Origin: Sulfurimonas sp.
GTDB taxonomy: Bacteria; Campylobacterota; Campylobacteria; Campylobacterales; Sulfurimonadaceae
Reading direction: 5' to 3'
Assembly (NCBI RefSeq): GCF_028714975.1
Contig: NZ_JAQTLH010000008.1
Location: 1-64,000 of the forward strand
DNA: 64,000 nucleotides
This document shows positions 18,223 through 25,539 of the stretch, piece after piece. Position 1 is the stretch's first letter, and the number at the start of each line of letters is the position of its first letter. Position numbers and translations under genes: made by a program. The notes beneath the pieces are model-generated. The model did no database searches, was not told the origin of the DNA, and saw only the letters and a program-made list of their open reading frames with translations.

Positions 18223-18423
18223 ATGGCAAAAATAGTATATACACTAAAAGAGCATCTACGGACAGGTGAATATCATTTTTTTGAAGCAACACCAAATAAT
18301 GATGGTACATGCTCAGCAAAACAAAAGTCAATATGCTGAGTTTGGGAGAGAGGTATGCGGGGATTGCATAAAATAGGTCCAAAAATAACAATATTATTTG
18401 CTGATGTCAAAAGTCAAAGTTAA
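18223..18423 (+). pseudogene. Small 65-codon ORF interrupted by an in-frame TGA
   Basis: ATG at 18223 with AAGGA upstream reads MAKIVYTLKEHLRTGEYHFF and stops at TGA (18337-18339) after 38 codons. The same frame continues for 26 coherent codons (VWERGMRGLHKIGPKITILF...) to TAA. The simplest reading is a nonsense mutation in a small cargo gene. The TGA follows a Cys codon, but no selenocysteine element was identified. Nothing else is evident between 18163 and 18560. Confidence 0.5.
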
Positions 18424-18560
18424 TTGTATTTTCTCAAAGTATTATGTACAAAGTTAAAAAACTAGAATTCATTGTATGAAATTCAGTAGTCCTGTAGTGA
18501 TAAATATAAATTTTTAGGTAGTTGCCATATGTGTAAACTTATTATGTTCATTTGTAAACA

Positions 18561-19172
18561 TTAAGAGGTTTCATACAACTCTTTATTTATAGCTTCATAA
18601 TTATATTGTTTATCTTTAGCATTAGCCGTATATCGTTTATTAAAATGATTAAGAGTAAACCCACCGCTGCTAGGTGTTATTAAGAGATTGTTATCATGCC
18701 CTAATATAGTAAAAATTACCCATGGGTCCATTTCTTTCCTTATAGAAACTATAGCATCAGAAGGATATTGCGTGTCTTCGTTTATAACTAAATTTTTAAA
18801 AGGCTCAATAATTTCAATAACTAGATTGAAGGTATTGCTTGGAAATCTATCAATATCTATCTCTAGTAGAGCTTTATTTATATGTTTTTGCTTTGCTTTA
18901 GGAAACAAAGGAATCAACTCTTTTGTAAACATAACTATTCCTAATGGATGAAAACCTTTAAAATCAGATAGAGGCACACTTTCTATAATTTTTCTTTTTT
19001 TTCCATCATAACTAGTTCTCCACTCTGAACCATCTCGATGATATGAATTATGACTTCCATTTAATGAGCCAACATCATAATAAAGATCATTATTTATACG
19101 TTTAAAGTAGCCAATAACCCTTTTTTCACCATCATATTCGTTTTTTGTAATAATATACATTTCTTTTTTCAT
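18561..19172 (-). CDS. Hypothetical protein
   Basis: 203 residues, not recognised. It starts MKKEMYIITKNEYDGEKRVIGYFKRINNDLYYDVGS and is a soluble alpha/beta-type sequence without signal peptide or membrane segments. It is the third of three minus-strand genes with short gaps, behind a 90-residue protein and the NUC1 nuclease. Co-expression with the nuclease is possible, but no function can be assigned. Confidence 0.5.
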   Translation of the reverse strand: MKKEMYIITKNEYDGEKRVIGYFKRINNDLYYDVGSLNGSHNSYHRDGSEWRTSYDGKKRKIIESVPLSDFKGFHPLGIVMFTKELIPLFPKAKQKHINKALLEIDIDRFPSNTFNLVIEIIEPFKNLVINEDTQYPSDAIVSIRKEMDPWVIFTILGHDNNLLITPSSGGFTLNHFNKRYTANAKDKQYNYEAINKELYETS

Positions 19173-19188
19173 GTTTTATGCTTAAATC

Positions 19189-19461
19189 TTACTCAAACGG
19201 ATTCCGAACAATTTTAGCTGTTAACACTTCTATCTCATCAGGCAGCTCTTTTTCGTTCTCAAGCTTTTTGGCTATTGCGTCAATCTGCCGTTTTATAGCA
19301 CAGATTTTTTCTAGTCCTATTTTGTCTCTTGTTATATCAATTCCACCGGAGATAGATACTCTGTCAGTTCTGTTTTCAAATGTTAAATCCTCGATTATTA
19401 CAACCTCTGATTCATTTTCAAAAGTGTCAATCGTTTCAATATCTTTTATATCATTTGACAT
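19189..19461 (-). CDS. Hypothetical small acidic protein
   Basis: 90 residues, strongly acidic at the N terminus (MSNDIKDIETIDTFENESEVVIIEDL), with a helical centre (LEKICAIKRQIDAIAKKLENEKELPDE). No signal peptide. It lies 4 bases after the NUC1 stop and 16 before the next gene. Its acidity and position beside a nuclease would suit an inhibitor, but the nuclease is exported, so this is weak. Confidence 0.5.
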   Translation of the reverse strand: MSNDIKDIETIDTFENESEVVIIEDLTFENRTDRVSISGGIDITRDKIGLEKICAIKRQIDAIAKKLENEKELPDEIEVLTAKIVRNPFE

Positions 19462-19465
19462 CTAT

Positions 19466-20221
19466 TTATCCTCTCTTCTTTGGAGTCGGAAGTTCTAGCA
19501 TTTTTTCTTTTTGTGTTTGAATTAATTTTGGAAAGTAATTTATGCCGCTTATCTTTTCAAGCTCTGCAATAGATATTATCTTATAACTATCTTCGGGCAT
19601 ATTGTTTACAATATACACCGCTCCTTTTTGCTGTTTTGGGCTAAAGACTGCTTTATATACTTGAGTAGGAACCAATACATTGTTTCTGCCTATAGCTTTT
19701 AAATTGCCGCCTTGATATAAAGCTCCTGTTATTACAAATACGCCGCCCTCTTTATTTGCCAAATGTCTTGTAGCTCCCTCAATGGCAGACCATATTCCTC
19801 TATTGGAAGTACCGTCTTGAGGAATCATGTTTGCCAAAGAAAATGATTCTGCTTGAGCATTAACGCTTCCCATATCGGCAGATGGAGCTAAATGACCTCT
19901 ATCGTATCCTGAACGAGCATAATCGCTTAGTTCTGCTCTCTCGTTTGCAGGAAGTTTGCTCTCCGGATGGAACTCGTCTTTTCTTGAAATCTTTACGGCT
20001 ATTTTTTCTCTTGTTAGATGCTCTGCTGAATATAGGGCAGATTTGGTTATGCCGGAATGAATAATACCGAAACCCTCGTAGCAAACTTCTTGTGTTTTTT
20101 TAGAAAGTTTTTCATTGACTATATCCGGTGCTGTTCCGTCAAAATAGTGAGTAGAGCAAGAAGTTTGTGCGGCATATAGTGAAATAGTAAGTAGTGATGT
20201 GCTTAGTAGTTGTTTTAGCAT
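19466..20221 (-). CDS. Exported DNA/RNA non-specific endonuclease (NUC1 family)
   Basis: 251 residues with a signal peptide (MLKQLLSTSLLTISLYAAQT). The beta-beta-alpha-metal nuclease motif DRGHLAPSADM is at about residue 105, with the metal-binding Asn in SLANMIPQ about 25 residues later. Family members degrade DNA and RNA outside the cytoplasm. In Campylobacter jejuni, nucleases of this family on integrated elements reduce natural transformation. It is one of two unrelated exported nucleases on this transposon and heads a three-gene minus-strand unit. Confidence 0.92.
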   Translation of the reverse strand: MLKQLLSTSLLTISLYAAQTSCSTHYFDGTAPDIVNEKLSKKTQEVCYEGFGIIHSGITKSALYSAEHLTREKIAVKISRKDEFHPESKLPANERAELSDYARSGYDRGHLAPSADMGSVNAQAESFSLANMIPQDGTSNRGIWSAIEGATRHLANKEGGVFVITGALYQGGNLKAIGRNNVLVPTQVYKAVFSPKQQKGAVYIVNNMPEDSYKIISIAELEKISGINYFPKLIQTQKEKMLELPTPKKRG

Positions 20222-20389
20222 TGTTTTGCCTTTTAAATTTATTGTGGAATTATTGCATTTTTTTGATTTAATAGAGTTTGTTCTGTATGGCTTATTAAAA
20301 TCAAACTAATTAAAACATTGCTTTGTTGCATTCAGCTTTTAAATCCTTTTTTTATGATACTATTTTTAAAACTCAATAAGAGGTGACTT

Positions 20390-20563
20390 ATGAAAATTTT
20401 ACTCTCTATTTTTTTTACAATACTAATCTTACAGGCAAATGATACATCAAAACTTTCTTCGCAGGTAAATGTAGTAGAAAAAGAAAAAATCTGTAAAGAC
20501 ATTAAATTTGAAGAAATTCAACAAAGAGGTTGTTGCTCACAGTATCAAATAGATGCTTGCTAA
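20390..20563 (+). CDS. Small exported cysteine-containing protein
   Basis: 57 residues. The N-terminal signal-like segment is MKILLSIFFTILILQANDTS; the mature part has four cysteines (EKICKD, RGCCSQ, DAC). The start has AGGTGA 5 bases upstream. It is too short for confident homology but looks translated and exported. It lies between the two exported nuclease genes, divergent from NUC1. Function unknown. Confidence 0.45.
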   Translation: MKILLSIFFTILILQANDTSKLSSQVNVVEKEKICKDIKFEEIQQRGCCSQYQIDAC

Positions 20564-20683
20564 TAACAAAAATAACTTCATAAAAACCCTTTAATAATGA
20601 ATTTTGTGTTTTATTGTATCTAAATTATTTATAAATTAATTTTGAGATAAGCTATAATACTGATGTCTAACAGAGGGTCAAGC

Positions 20684-20995
20684 ATGAGATTAAAGTTTCA
20701 AATAGCATTTTTTGTAACGCTATTCATTTATTTAGCTATTTTATTTTCTGGAGAGTATGTAAGTGTCTACTATACTTACTATCTACTACCACTGCTGGCT
20801 TTTTTAGCACTTTTTGCTTTTGGAAGTCTAAGGAAAATCAATCAAACTGCAAAATTGGTTTTTGTATTGACATTATTTTTACTAATTCTCACGTTGGCAA
20901 CGGTTAGTTATGTGGGAGCTTATTTGCCAACTATCGTTGGTATAATATTTATGGTGTCTGGCATCATAATGTACTTGACGAAGAAAAAAGGGTAA
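20684..20995 (+). CDS. Small multi-span membrane protein
   Basis: About 103 residues, mostly hydrophobic, with about four transmembrane segments (FQIAFFVTLFIYLAILF, YYTYYLLPLLAFLALFAF, LVFVLTLFLLILTLA, YLPTIVGIIFMVSGIIMYL). The start at 20684 has GAGGG upstream; an ATG at 20663 would add seven residues. No family recognised. It precedes the EndA gene by about 85 bases, which hold only a weak 28-codon frame. Confidence 0.5.
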   Translation: MRLKFQIAFFVTLFIYLAILFSGEYVSVYYTYYLLPLLAFLALFAFGSLRKINQTAKLVFVLTLFLLILTLATVSYVGAYLPTIVGIIFMVSGIIMYLTKKKG

Positions 20996-21081
20996 TGTAT
21001 GCAAATAGATTTTTCAGAAGTTATGTTTTTTATTGGTTCTCGAAGCATGCTTGACTTACTTGCTGGCGCTTTGGTTAAAGG

Positions 21082-21825
21082 ATGAGTATCATGAGAGCTA
21101 TTTTTATACTACTATTTTTAGTTTTATCTCTATTTGCACAAAACGAGTCATTTTCTAACTCTAAAAAAGAACTCCGCAAAATTCATCGAGATCATCAAGT
21201 TACCTTTTATTGCGGCTGCAAATATAACTATACCAATAAAGACAACATGATTGACAGAGATTCATGTGGTTATGTTCCCCGTAACGAATATACAAAAAAA
21301 GGGAAGAAGAACGAACGTGCAAGACGTATAGAGTGGGAGCATGTCATCCCGGCTGAAAATTTCGGTCGTCAGTTTAGTTGTTGGAGAGATGGTGCATCTG
21401 AGTGTGTTGATTCAAAAGGTAAAGAATTCAAAGGGCGTAAATGTTGCGAAAAGGTAAGCAAAGAGTTTCGTATCATGCAAGCCGATATGCACAATCTTCA
21501 ACCTGCTATTGGAGAATTAAACGCAGATAGAAGCAATTTTAGGTTTGATTTTGAATTGCCAAAGCAGGGACAATATGGCGAGTGTAAGTTTGAAGTTGAT
21601 TTTAAAGCTGACAGAGCAAAAGTGAGAGAAGAGCTTCGTGGAGTGATTGCAAGAACCTATCTTTATTTCAATAAGCAATACGGTATGAAGCTCTCGACAC
21701 AGGAGCTTAAAAAGTTCGAAGTTTGGGATAGGCAGCATCCACCTTCAGAGTGGGAAAAAGAACGTAATCACAGGATTGCTAAGAAGCAAGGAAATTTAAA
21801 TGAGTTTATAGTAAAAATTTTTTAA
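21082..21825 (+). CDS. Exported endonuclease I (EndA/Dns family)
   Basis: 247 residues with a signal peptide (MRAIFILLFLVLSLFA). The EndA/Dns signature is complete: IEWEHVIPAENFGRQ with the catalytic His, and MHNLQPAIGELNADRSNFRF. Family members are periplasmic or secreted, often disulfide-bonded, DNases; several Cys pairs are visible. Vibrio Dns and a Dns-family nuclease on Campylobacter element CJIE1 both inhibit natural transformation. The true start may be the ATG at 21091. Confidence 0.93.
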   Translation: MSIMRAIFILLFLVLSLFAQNESFSNSKKELRKIHRDHQVTFYCGCKYNYTNKDNMIDRDSCGYVPRNEYTKKGKKNERARRIEWEHVIPAENFGRQFSCWRDGASECVDSKGKEFKGRKCCEKVSKEFRIMQADMHNLQPAIGELNADRSNFRFDFELPKQGQYGECKFEVDFKADRAKVREELRGVIARTYLYFNKQYGMKLSTQELKKFEVWDRQHPPSEWEKERNHRIAKKQGNLNEFIVKIF

Positions 21826-21908
21826 TAAGACCATTATCTGTGATTATTATTTATTGACTAATACAGTTACTATAGAAAGGGTCTCTTACCTAATGCTTGC
21901 TTGACATA

Positions 21909-22070
21909 ATGAACGATAGTCTTAATAGAATTAAAAATATTGATATTTTAGAAATTGGTGATGTATTGTTATTCAGCAGTAGAACAAAGTATATAAGTAA
22001 AAAAATAAAAACTAATACAAATGGAAACTATTCTCATGCTGCTATTTATATAGGAGGGTGTGGGTTATGA
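21909..22070 (+). pseudogene. N-terminal fragment of a papain-fold (YiiX/NlpC-P60-like) protein
   Basis: 53 codons read MNDSLNRIKNIDILEIGDVLLFSS...GNYSHAAIYIGGCGL and stop. The pattern GDVLLF plus YSHAAIYIG is that of permuted papain-fold hydrolases, which are normally at least three times longer. It is probably a truncated relic. The rest of 21826-22290 is AT-rich with no further gene seen. Confidence 0.5.
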
Positions 22071-22290
22071 GATTTTTGATTAGAGCATTATTAGGACGAA
22101 GGACGACGGTTTTTTCAAGGATAACACACTTTAGTGTATAAATTTCTATACATAATAAGATAAAAATATTTAATTAATATATATAATAACCAATGAATAT
22201 CATTTATATGATACAATAGGTATATAAATTGCTAATGTTAATTAAAAAAATATGGTAAAATTCCACAAAAATTTTAGAAGGAGTCTTGTT

Positions 22291-22722
22291 ATGGATATGT
22301 ATAGAGTTGATCCCGTCGCACTTGCGCAGAGTTATGACATTGAAGTTGTAGGGACTCCTTTTATTGATGTAGATGGAAGTATTGAAAAGAAAGATACTAA
22401 AATTGTACTCATGTATAATACTAACTCTCATCCAAATAGACAAAGATTCACTATTGCTCATGAACTAGGTCATTTTATTGCTGGACACCTTAATGGTTCA
22501 ACTAAAATGTTTAGAGATCAATCTAAAAACTTTACGATAGATAATTATGATATTCAAGAAGTTGAAGCTAATCAAATAGCAGCTCAAATTCTAATGCCAC
22601 AGGAAACAGTAAAACATCTTATAGAGGATGTGGGCATTAGTACTATTGAAGAGTTGGCAAGTATCTTAGATGTTTCGACAGGTGCTATGCATTATAGATT
22701 AAAAAACTTAGGCATTATCTAA
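22291..22722 (+). CDS. ImmA/IrrE-family metalloprotease
   Basis: 143 residues. The zinc-protease motif AHELGHFIAGH lies at about 68-78, with downstream EVEANQIAAQILMP providing the third-ligand Glu. A C-terminal helix-turn-helix-like stretch (IEELASILDVSTGAMHYRLKNLGI) follows. ImmA proteins cleave HTH repressors to induce mobile elements or toxin systems. The start at 22291 is chosen for its AGAAGGAG site. No XRE repressor is adjacent; the next gene starts directly after the stop. Confidence 0.85.
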   Translation: MDMYRVDPVALAQSYDIEVVGTPFIDVDGSIEKKDTKIVLMYNTNSHPNRQRFTIAHELGHFIAGHLNGSTKMFRDQSKNFTIDNYDIQEVEANQIAAQILMPQETVKHLIEDVGISTIEELASILDVSTGAMHYRLKNLGII

Positions 22723-23097
22723 ATGAATGGCGACATTGAAATAGACAAACCTCTTAATGCTTACGAGGCACAGCTAGATAACTCTAAGCTTAAAGATGAG
22801 GAGCAATTAAGAAGTTTTAAAACAGAGTTTTTTAAATTAATAAAGATAATGATAGTGGTTATGTTTGGTATAGCATATACTTTTATGCTATCAACTATAG
22901 CAAATAACCCAAATACTGGAGCCACTGTAATTGTTGTTACTTCTCTTATGGTTCCAACAGTTATAACATTAGCGCTTGTAAGATTTTTATATGCTAAAAA
23001 TACTCCAAGTGAAGAAAAGACAGCACCATCTGTTGGTTTTAACTTTTTTAAAGAACTACTCCAAATAATAAAAGATTATGTAGCAAAAAAACAATAG
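22723..23097 (+). CDS. Two-span membrane protein next to ImmA
   Basis: 124 residues. A polar acidic N terminus of about 45 residues is followed by two transmembrane segments (IMIVVMFGIAYTFMLSTIA and ATVIVVTSLMVPTVITLALVRFLY) and a short cytoplasmic tail. The ATG directly follows the protease stop codon, implying coupled translation. No family recognised. A membrane partner or target of the protease is a reasonable guess only. Confidence 0.55.
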   Translation: MNGDIEIDKPLNAYEAQLDNSKLKDEEQLRSFKTEFFKLIKIMIVVMFGIAYTFMLSTIANNPNTGATVIVVTSLMVPTVITLALVRFLYAKNTPSEEKTAPSVGFNFFKELLQIIKDYVAKKQ

Positions 23098-23108
23098 CTA
23101 CATATAAA

Positions 23109-23396
23109 TTGAAAATGCTCTCCAATGAGCTACGCACACTAAAAAGTGAGCCAAACTATTGGTGTAGTTCAATGAACCAATTTGGTAACCTTATTGAAGA
23201 ATATTCATCGTTAGCATCAGCATCACCTTCTCTACGTACACTGGAAAAAATCAGTATTACGGTTAGCTCAAATATTCATCTAAATTCATTTATGTATGAA
23301 TCTATCCTTGACCTAACAATTGAACATCTTATCAACTTATATGATGAAGTTTGTAGTCTATCTGCGGGAGCTATCAATGCCAACACAAATTCATGA
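23109..23396 (+). CDS. Hypothetical protein, third gene of the ImmA cluster
   Basis: 95 residues from TTG at 23109 (or 93 from the ATG at 23115), predicted helical and soluble (MLSNELRTLKSEPNYWCSSMNQFGNLIEEYSS). It begins 11 bases after the membrane protein gene, so the three genes form one unit. Not recognised. Confidence 0.4.
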   Translation: MKMLSNELRTLKSEPNYWCSSMNQFGNLIEEYSSLASASPSLRTLEKISITVSSNIHLNSFMYESILDLTIEHLINLYDEVCSLSAGAINANTNS

Positions 23397-23475
23397 CAAA
23401 TCAAAGTAGATAAATAAAATACAATTTACCTCAGAAAAAGAATTCATTTAAGAGAAATCCTTATTCCTGAACAAT

Positions 23476-23510
23476 ATGACAAAATGCAATATTTTTAAGC
23501 TTTTTGTCAT
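23476..23510. terminator. Inverted repeat after the ImmA cluster
   Basis: ATGACAAAA (23476-23484) pairs with TTTTGTCAT (23502-23510) and is followed by TTTTCAT. It probably ends the ImmA unit and insulates the restriction operon. Confidence 0.45.
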
Positions 23511-23537
23511 TTTTCATATAAAATATTGCAATATAAG

Positions 23538-23553
23538 TAGTATTATAATACTA
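23538..23553. promoter_or_regulatory. 16-bp perfect palindrome over a TATAAT box
   Basis: TAGTATTATAATACTA is a perfect palindrome containing TATAAT at 23544-23549. It lies about 140 bases upstream of the HTH gene that opens the restriction operon, and is a candidate operator for that regulator. A second -10-like TACAAT is at 23657-23662. Confidence 0.4.
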
Positions 23554-23690
23554 ATAATTTATTCTTTTATCTAATAATAAGTTATTTTAATATCTATATA
23601 AAATGCTAAAATAATATTATTAAGTATTTAAATATATAAAATTATTATTTTTATGGTACAATAAAGATAGTTTATTTACAGGTGGGATAA

Positions 23691-23966
23691 GTGGATTTGC
23701 CAGAATTATTTATATCGGTTCAGAACAATATCGCTACAAAAGAAAGAAGGAAGAATATTTCTTCTAAAGAAATGGCAAACAGACTACATTGTTCAAAAAG
23801 CACATATGATAAGTATTTAACTGGTAAATTACAACCCAAAGCCGTAAACAATATTATGTGTTTATTATCTATGTTAACAGATGATGATCTCTTAAGAACA
23901 GTCAAGCAATGGAAAGAAAATTCTGGGTGTGAAAAGAAAACTGCTAATATAAAGGATGCAGAATGA
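23691..23966 (+). CDS. HTH regulator of the restriction operon (controller-like)
   Basis: 91 residues from a GTG start with AGGTGG upstream. A helix-turn-helix is visible at about 25-45 (SSKEMANRLHCSKSTYDKYLTGKLQP), of Cro/CI-like type. It is the first gene of a co-directional run of six, in the place controller (C) proteins occupy in many restriction systems, including LlaI. It overlaps the next ORF by ATGA. Confidence 0.65.
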   Translation: MDLPELFISVQNNIATKERRKNISSKEMANRLHCSKSTYDKYLTGKLQPKAVNNIMCLLSMLTDDDLLRTVKQWKENSGCEKKTANIKDAE

Positions 23967-24163
23967 GTAAAATACCAGATATGAAAAAAGATAAAAATAA
24001 AACAAGTGATTTCTCTTTGGTGTATGCTGATGTGTTAAAAGGTATAGGTATTAATGAGGCTATCTATTATCAACGTATTCTTGATTTTATGTCATTGCTG
24101 ACAATAAATTCCTCACATTTAAATTCGATCATAATAACCATGTATAATCCAAGGGATAAATAA
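23963..24163 (+). CDS. Small ORF in the restriction operon
   Basis: 66 residues (MSKIPDMKKDKNKTSDFSLVYADVLKGIGIN...), not recognised. The ATGA overlap with the HTH gene and the 8-base gap to the first methyltransferase argue that it is translated. It may be a regulator subunit or a truncated domain. Confidence 0.45.
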   Translation: MSKIPDMKKDKNKTSDFSLVYADVLKGIGINEAIYYQRILDFMSLLTINSSHLNSIIITMYNPRDK

Positions 24164-24171
24164 TAACAAAG

Positions 24172-25539
24172 ATGATAAAAAAATCAATTCAACAGAATGA
24201 TTACTCAATTTTTAAAACAATGCAGTATTTAGGCTCAAAACATAGGTCAATCACTAAAATTATTGAGCAGAGTATTCTTTATTCCAAAAATGGCTATATA
24301 CTAGATTTATTTGCTGGATCAACAACAGTTTCTCAAGCATTCAGCAGTATTGGTAAAAAAACAATATCTAATGATATACAGCAATTTAGCAAAGCTTTTG
24401 CAAATGCAACATTACAAATTAATTTAGAAGAAAAAGATTTGATTTCATCTTTAGACAAGTTAGATAAATTAATTTCAAATCATGAAGAATATAAATATTA
24501 TAATACTTTTAAAAAATTCACAAACAAAGAAGAAAAGCTACTTGATTCCAAAAATATTAGTGAATTATTATCATTATATGCTGCCTTTCCTCTTATTTGG
24601 AATATTAATAGAAAAGAAACAATTGAAATTCAAAAGCTACACCATAGGTTTAAAAAAAATATAGATAAACCAGGATTTGAAATTGGACCAATTACGACAT
24701 TGCATTATGCTGGTTCTTATTTTGGTATTAAACAATCTTTAGATATTGACTTTTTAAGGACAATGATTGAACAAGAAAAACGCCAAGGAGAAATAAGCAA
24801 TTGGCAGTACAATATGTTTTTAACATGCCTTTTAACTGTAGTCTCAAAAATTGTTTTTTCGGCTGGTAAGCATTTTGCTCAACCTGTTAAGGCTACAGGA
24901 ATAATTAATACCCCAGTGTTAAACAAAAGATTAATTATAGATAGATCATATAGTGTAGTAGAGCTATTTAAAGAAACTGTAACCAGTTTTATTCAATATT
25001 CTAAAAATACTTCTCATTGTGATAAGAATATTGCGTTGAATAAGTCAATGGAAGAGCTTTTAAAAAGTGATTTTGACTTGCCAGTTATTGATATAATTTA
25101 TGCAGATCCACCTTATACAGCACAGCAATATTCGAGATTTTATCATATTCCTGAAATAATTATTGAGTATAAAATTCCAAGCCTTCAAGTACATAAAGGA
25201 TCTATAACTAAAGGGATATACCCTAACAATAAATACAAATCTAATTTTTGCTCTAAAAATAAAGTAAAGGATGCTTTTAAAGATCTTTTTTTATTGACAA
25301 AAAAACTTGATTCTGTACTTATTTTAAGCTACTCTGAATCAAAAAATAGTTCAACCGGTAATGATAGAATGATAGATTTTAATTCTTTAGATAGATTGCA
25401 AAAAGATATTATTCCTGATTATACTTCATTAAAAATTGAATTTGATTTCGAGTATCGACAATTGAATAAATCAAAATTTGTTGATAAAAACAAAGATGAC
25501 AAGGAAATACTAATTGTTTACAGCAGGAAATTAAAGTGA
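24172..25539 (+). CDS. D12-class DNA adenine-N6 methyltransferase 1
   Basis: 455 residues. Motif order is that of D12/alpha-class enzymes. Motif X is YLGSKHRS (about 18), motif I is LDLFAGSTTVSQAF (about 45), and motif IV is IYADPPYTAQQYSRFYH (about 313). A long target-recognition insert lies between I and IV. It should methylate adenine to protect host DNA. With its tandem partner it suggests an asymmetric site needing one enzyme per strand, as in type IIS and LlaI/FokI-like systems. Its 3' end overlaps methyltransferase 2. Confidence 0.9.
   Translation: MIKKSIQQNDYSIFKTMQYLGSKHRSITKIIEQSILYSKNGYILDLFAGSTTVSQAFSSIGKKTISNDIQQFSKAFANATLQINLEEKDLISSLDKLDKLISNHEEYKYYNTFKKFTNKEEKLLDSKNISELLSLYAAFPLIWNINRKETIEIQKLHHRFKKNIDKPGFEIGPITTLHYAGSYFGIKQSLDIDFLRTMIEQEKRQGEISNWQYNMFLTCLLTVVSKIVFSAGKHFAQPVKATGIINTPVLNKRLIIDRSYSVVELFKETVTSFIQYSKNTSHCDKNIALNKSMEELLKSDFDLPVIDIIYADPPYTAQQYSRFYHIPEIIIEYKIPSLQVHKGSITKGIYPNNKYKSNFCSKNKVKDAFKDLFLLTKKLDSVLILSYSESKNSSTGNDRMIDFNSLDRLQKDIIPDYTSLKIEFDFEYRQLNKSKFVDKNKDDKEILIVYSRKLK

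Noticed and set aside
18337-18339. TGA as a selenocysteine codon
   Set aside because: No SECIS-like hairpin was identified by eye after the TGA and the cargo context favours simple decay; kept as a pseudogene.
20999-21085. 28-codon ORF between the membrane protein and EndA genes
   Set aside because: Overlaps the EndA start by ATGA, but is too short and has no clear ribosome site or family.
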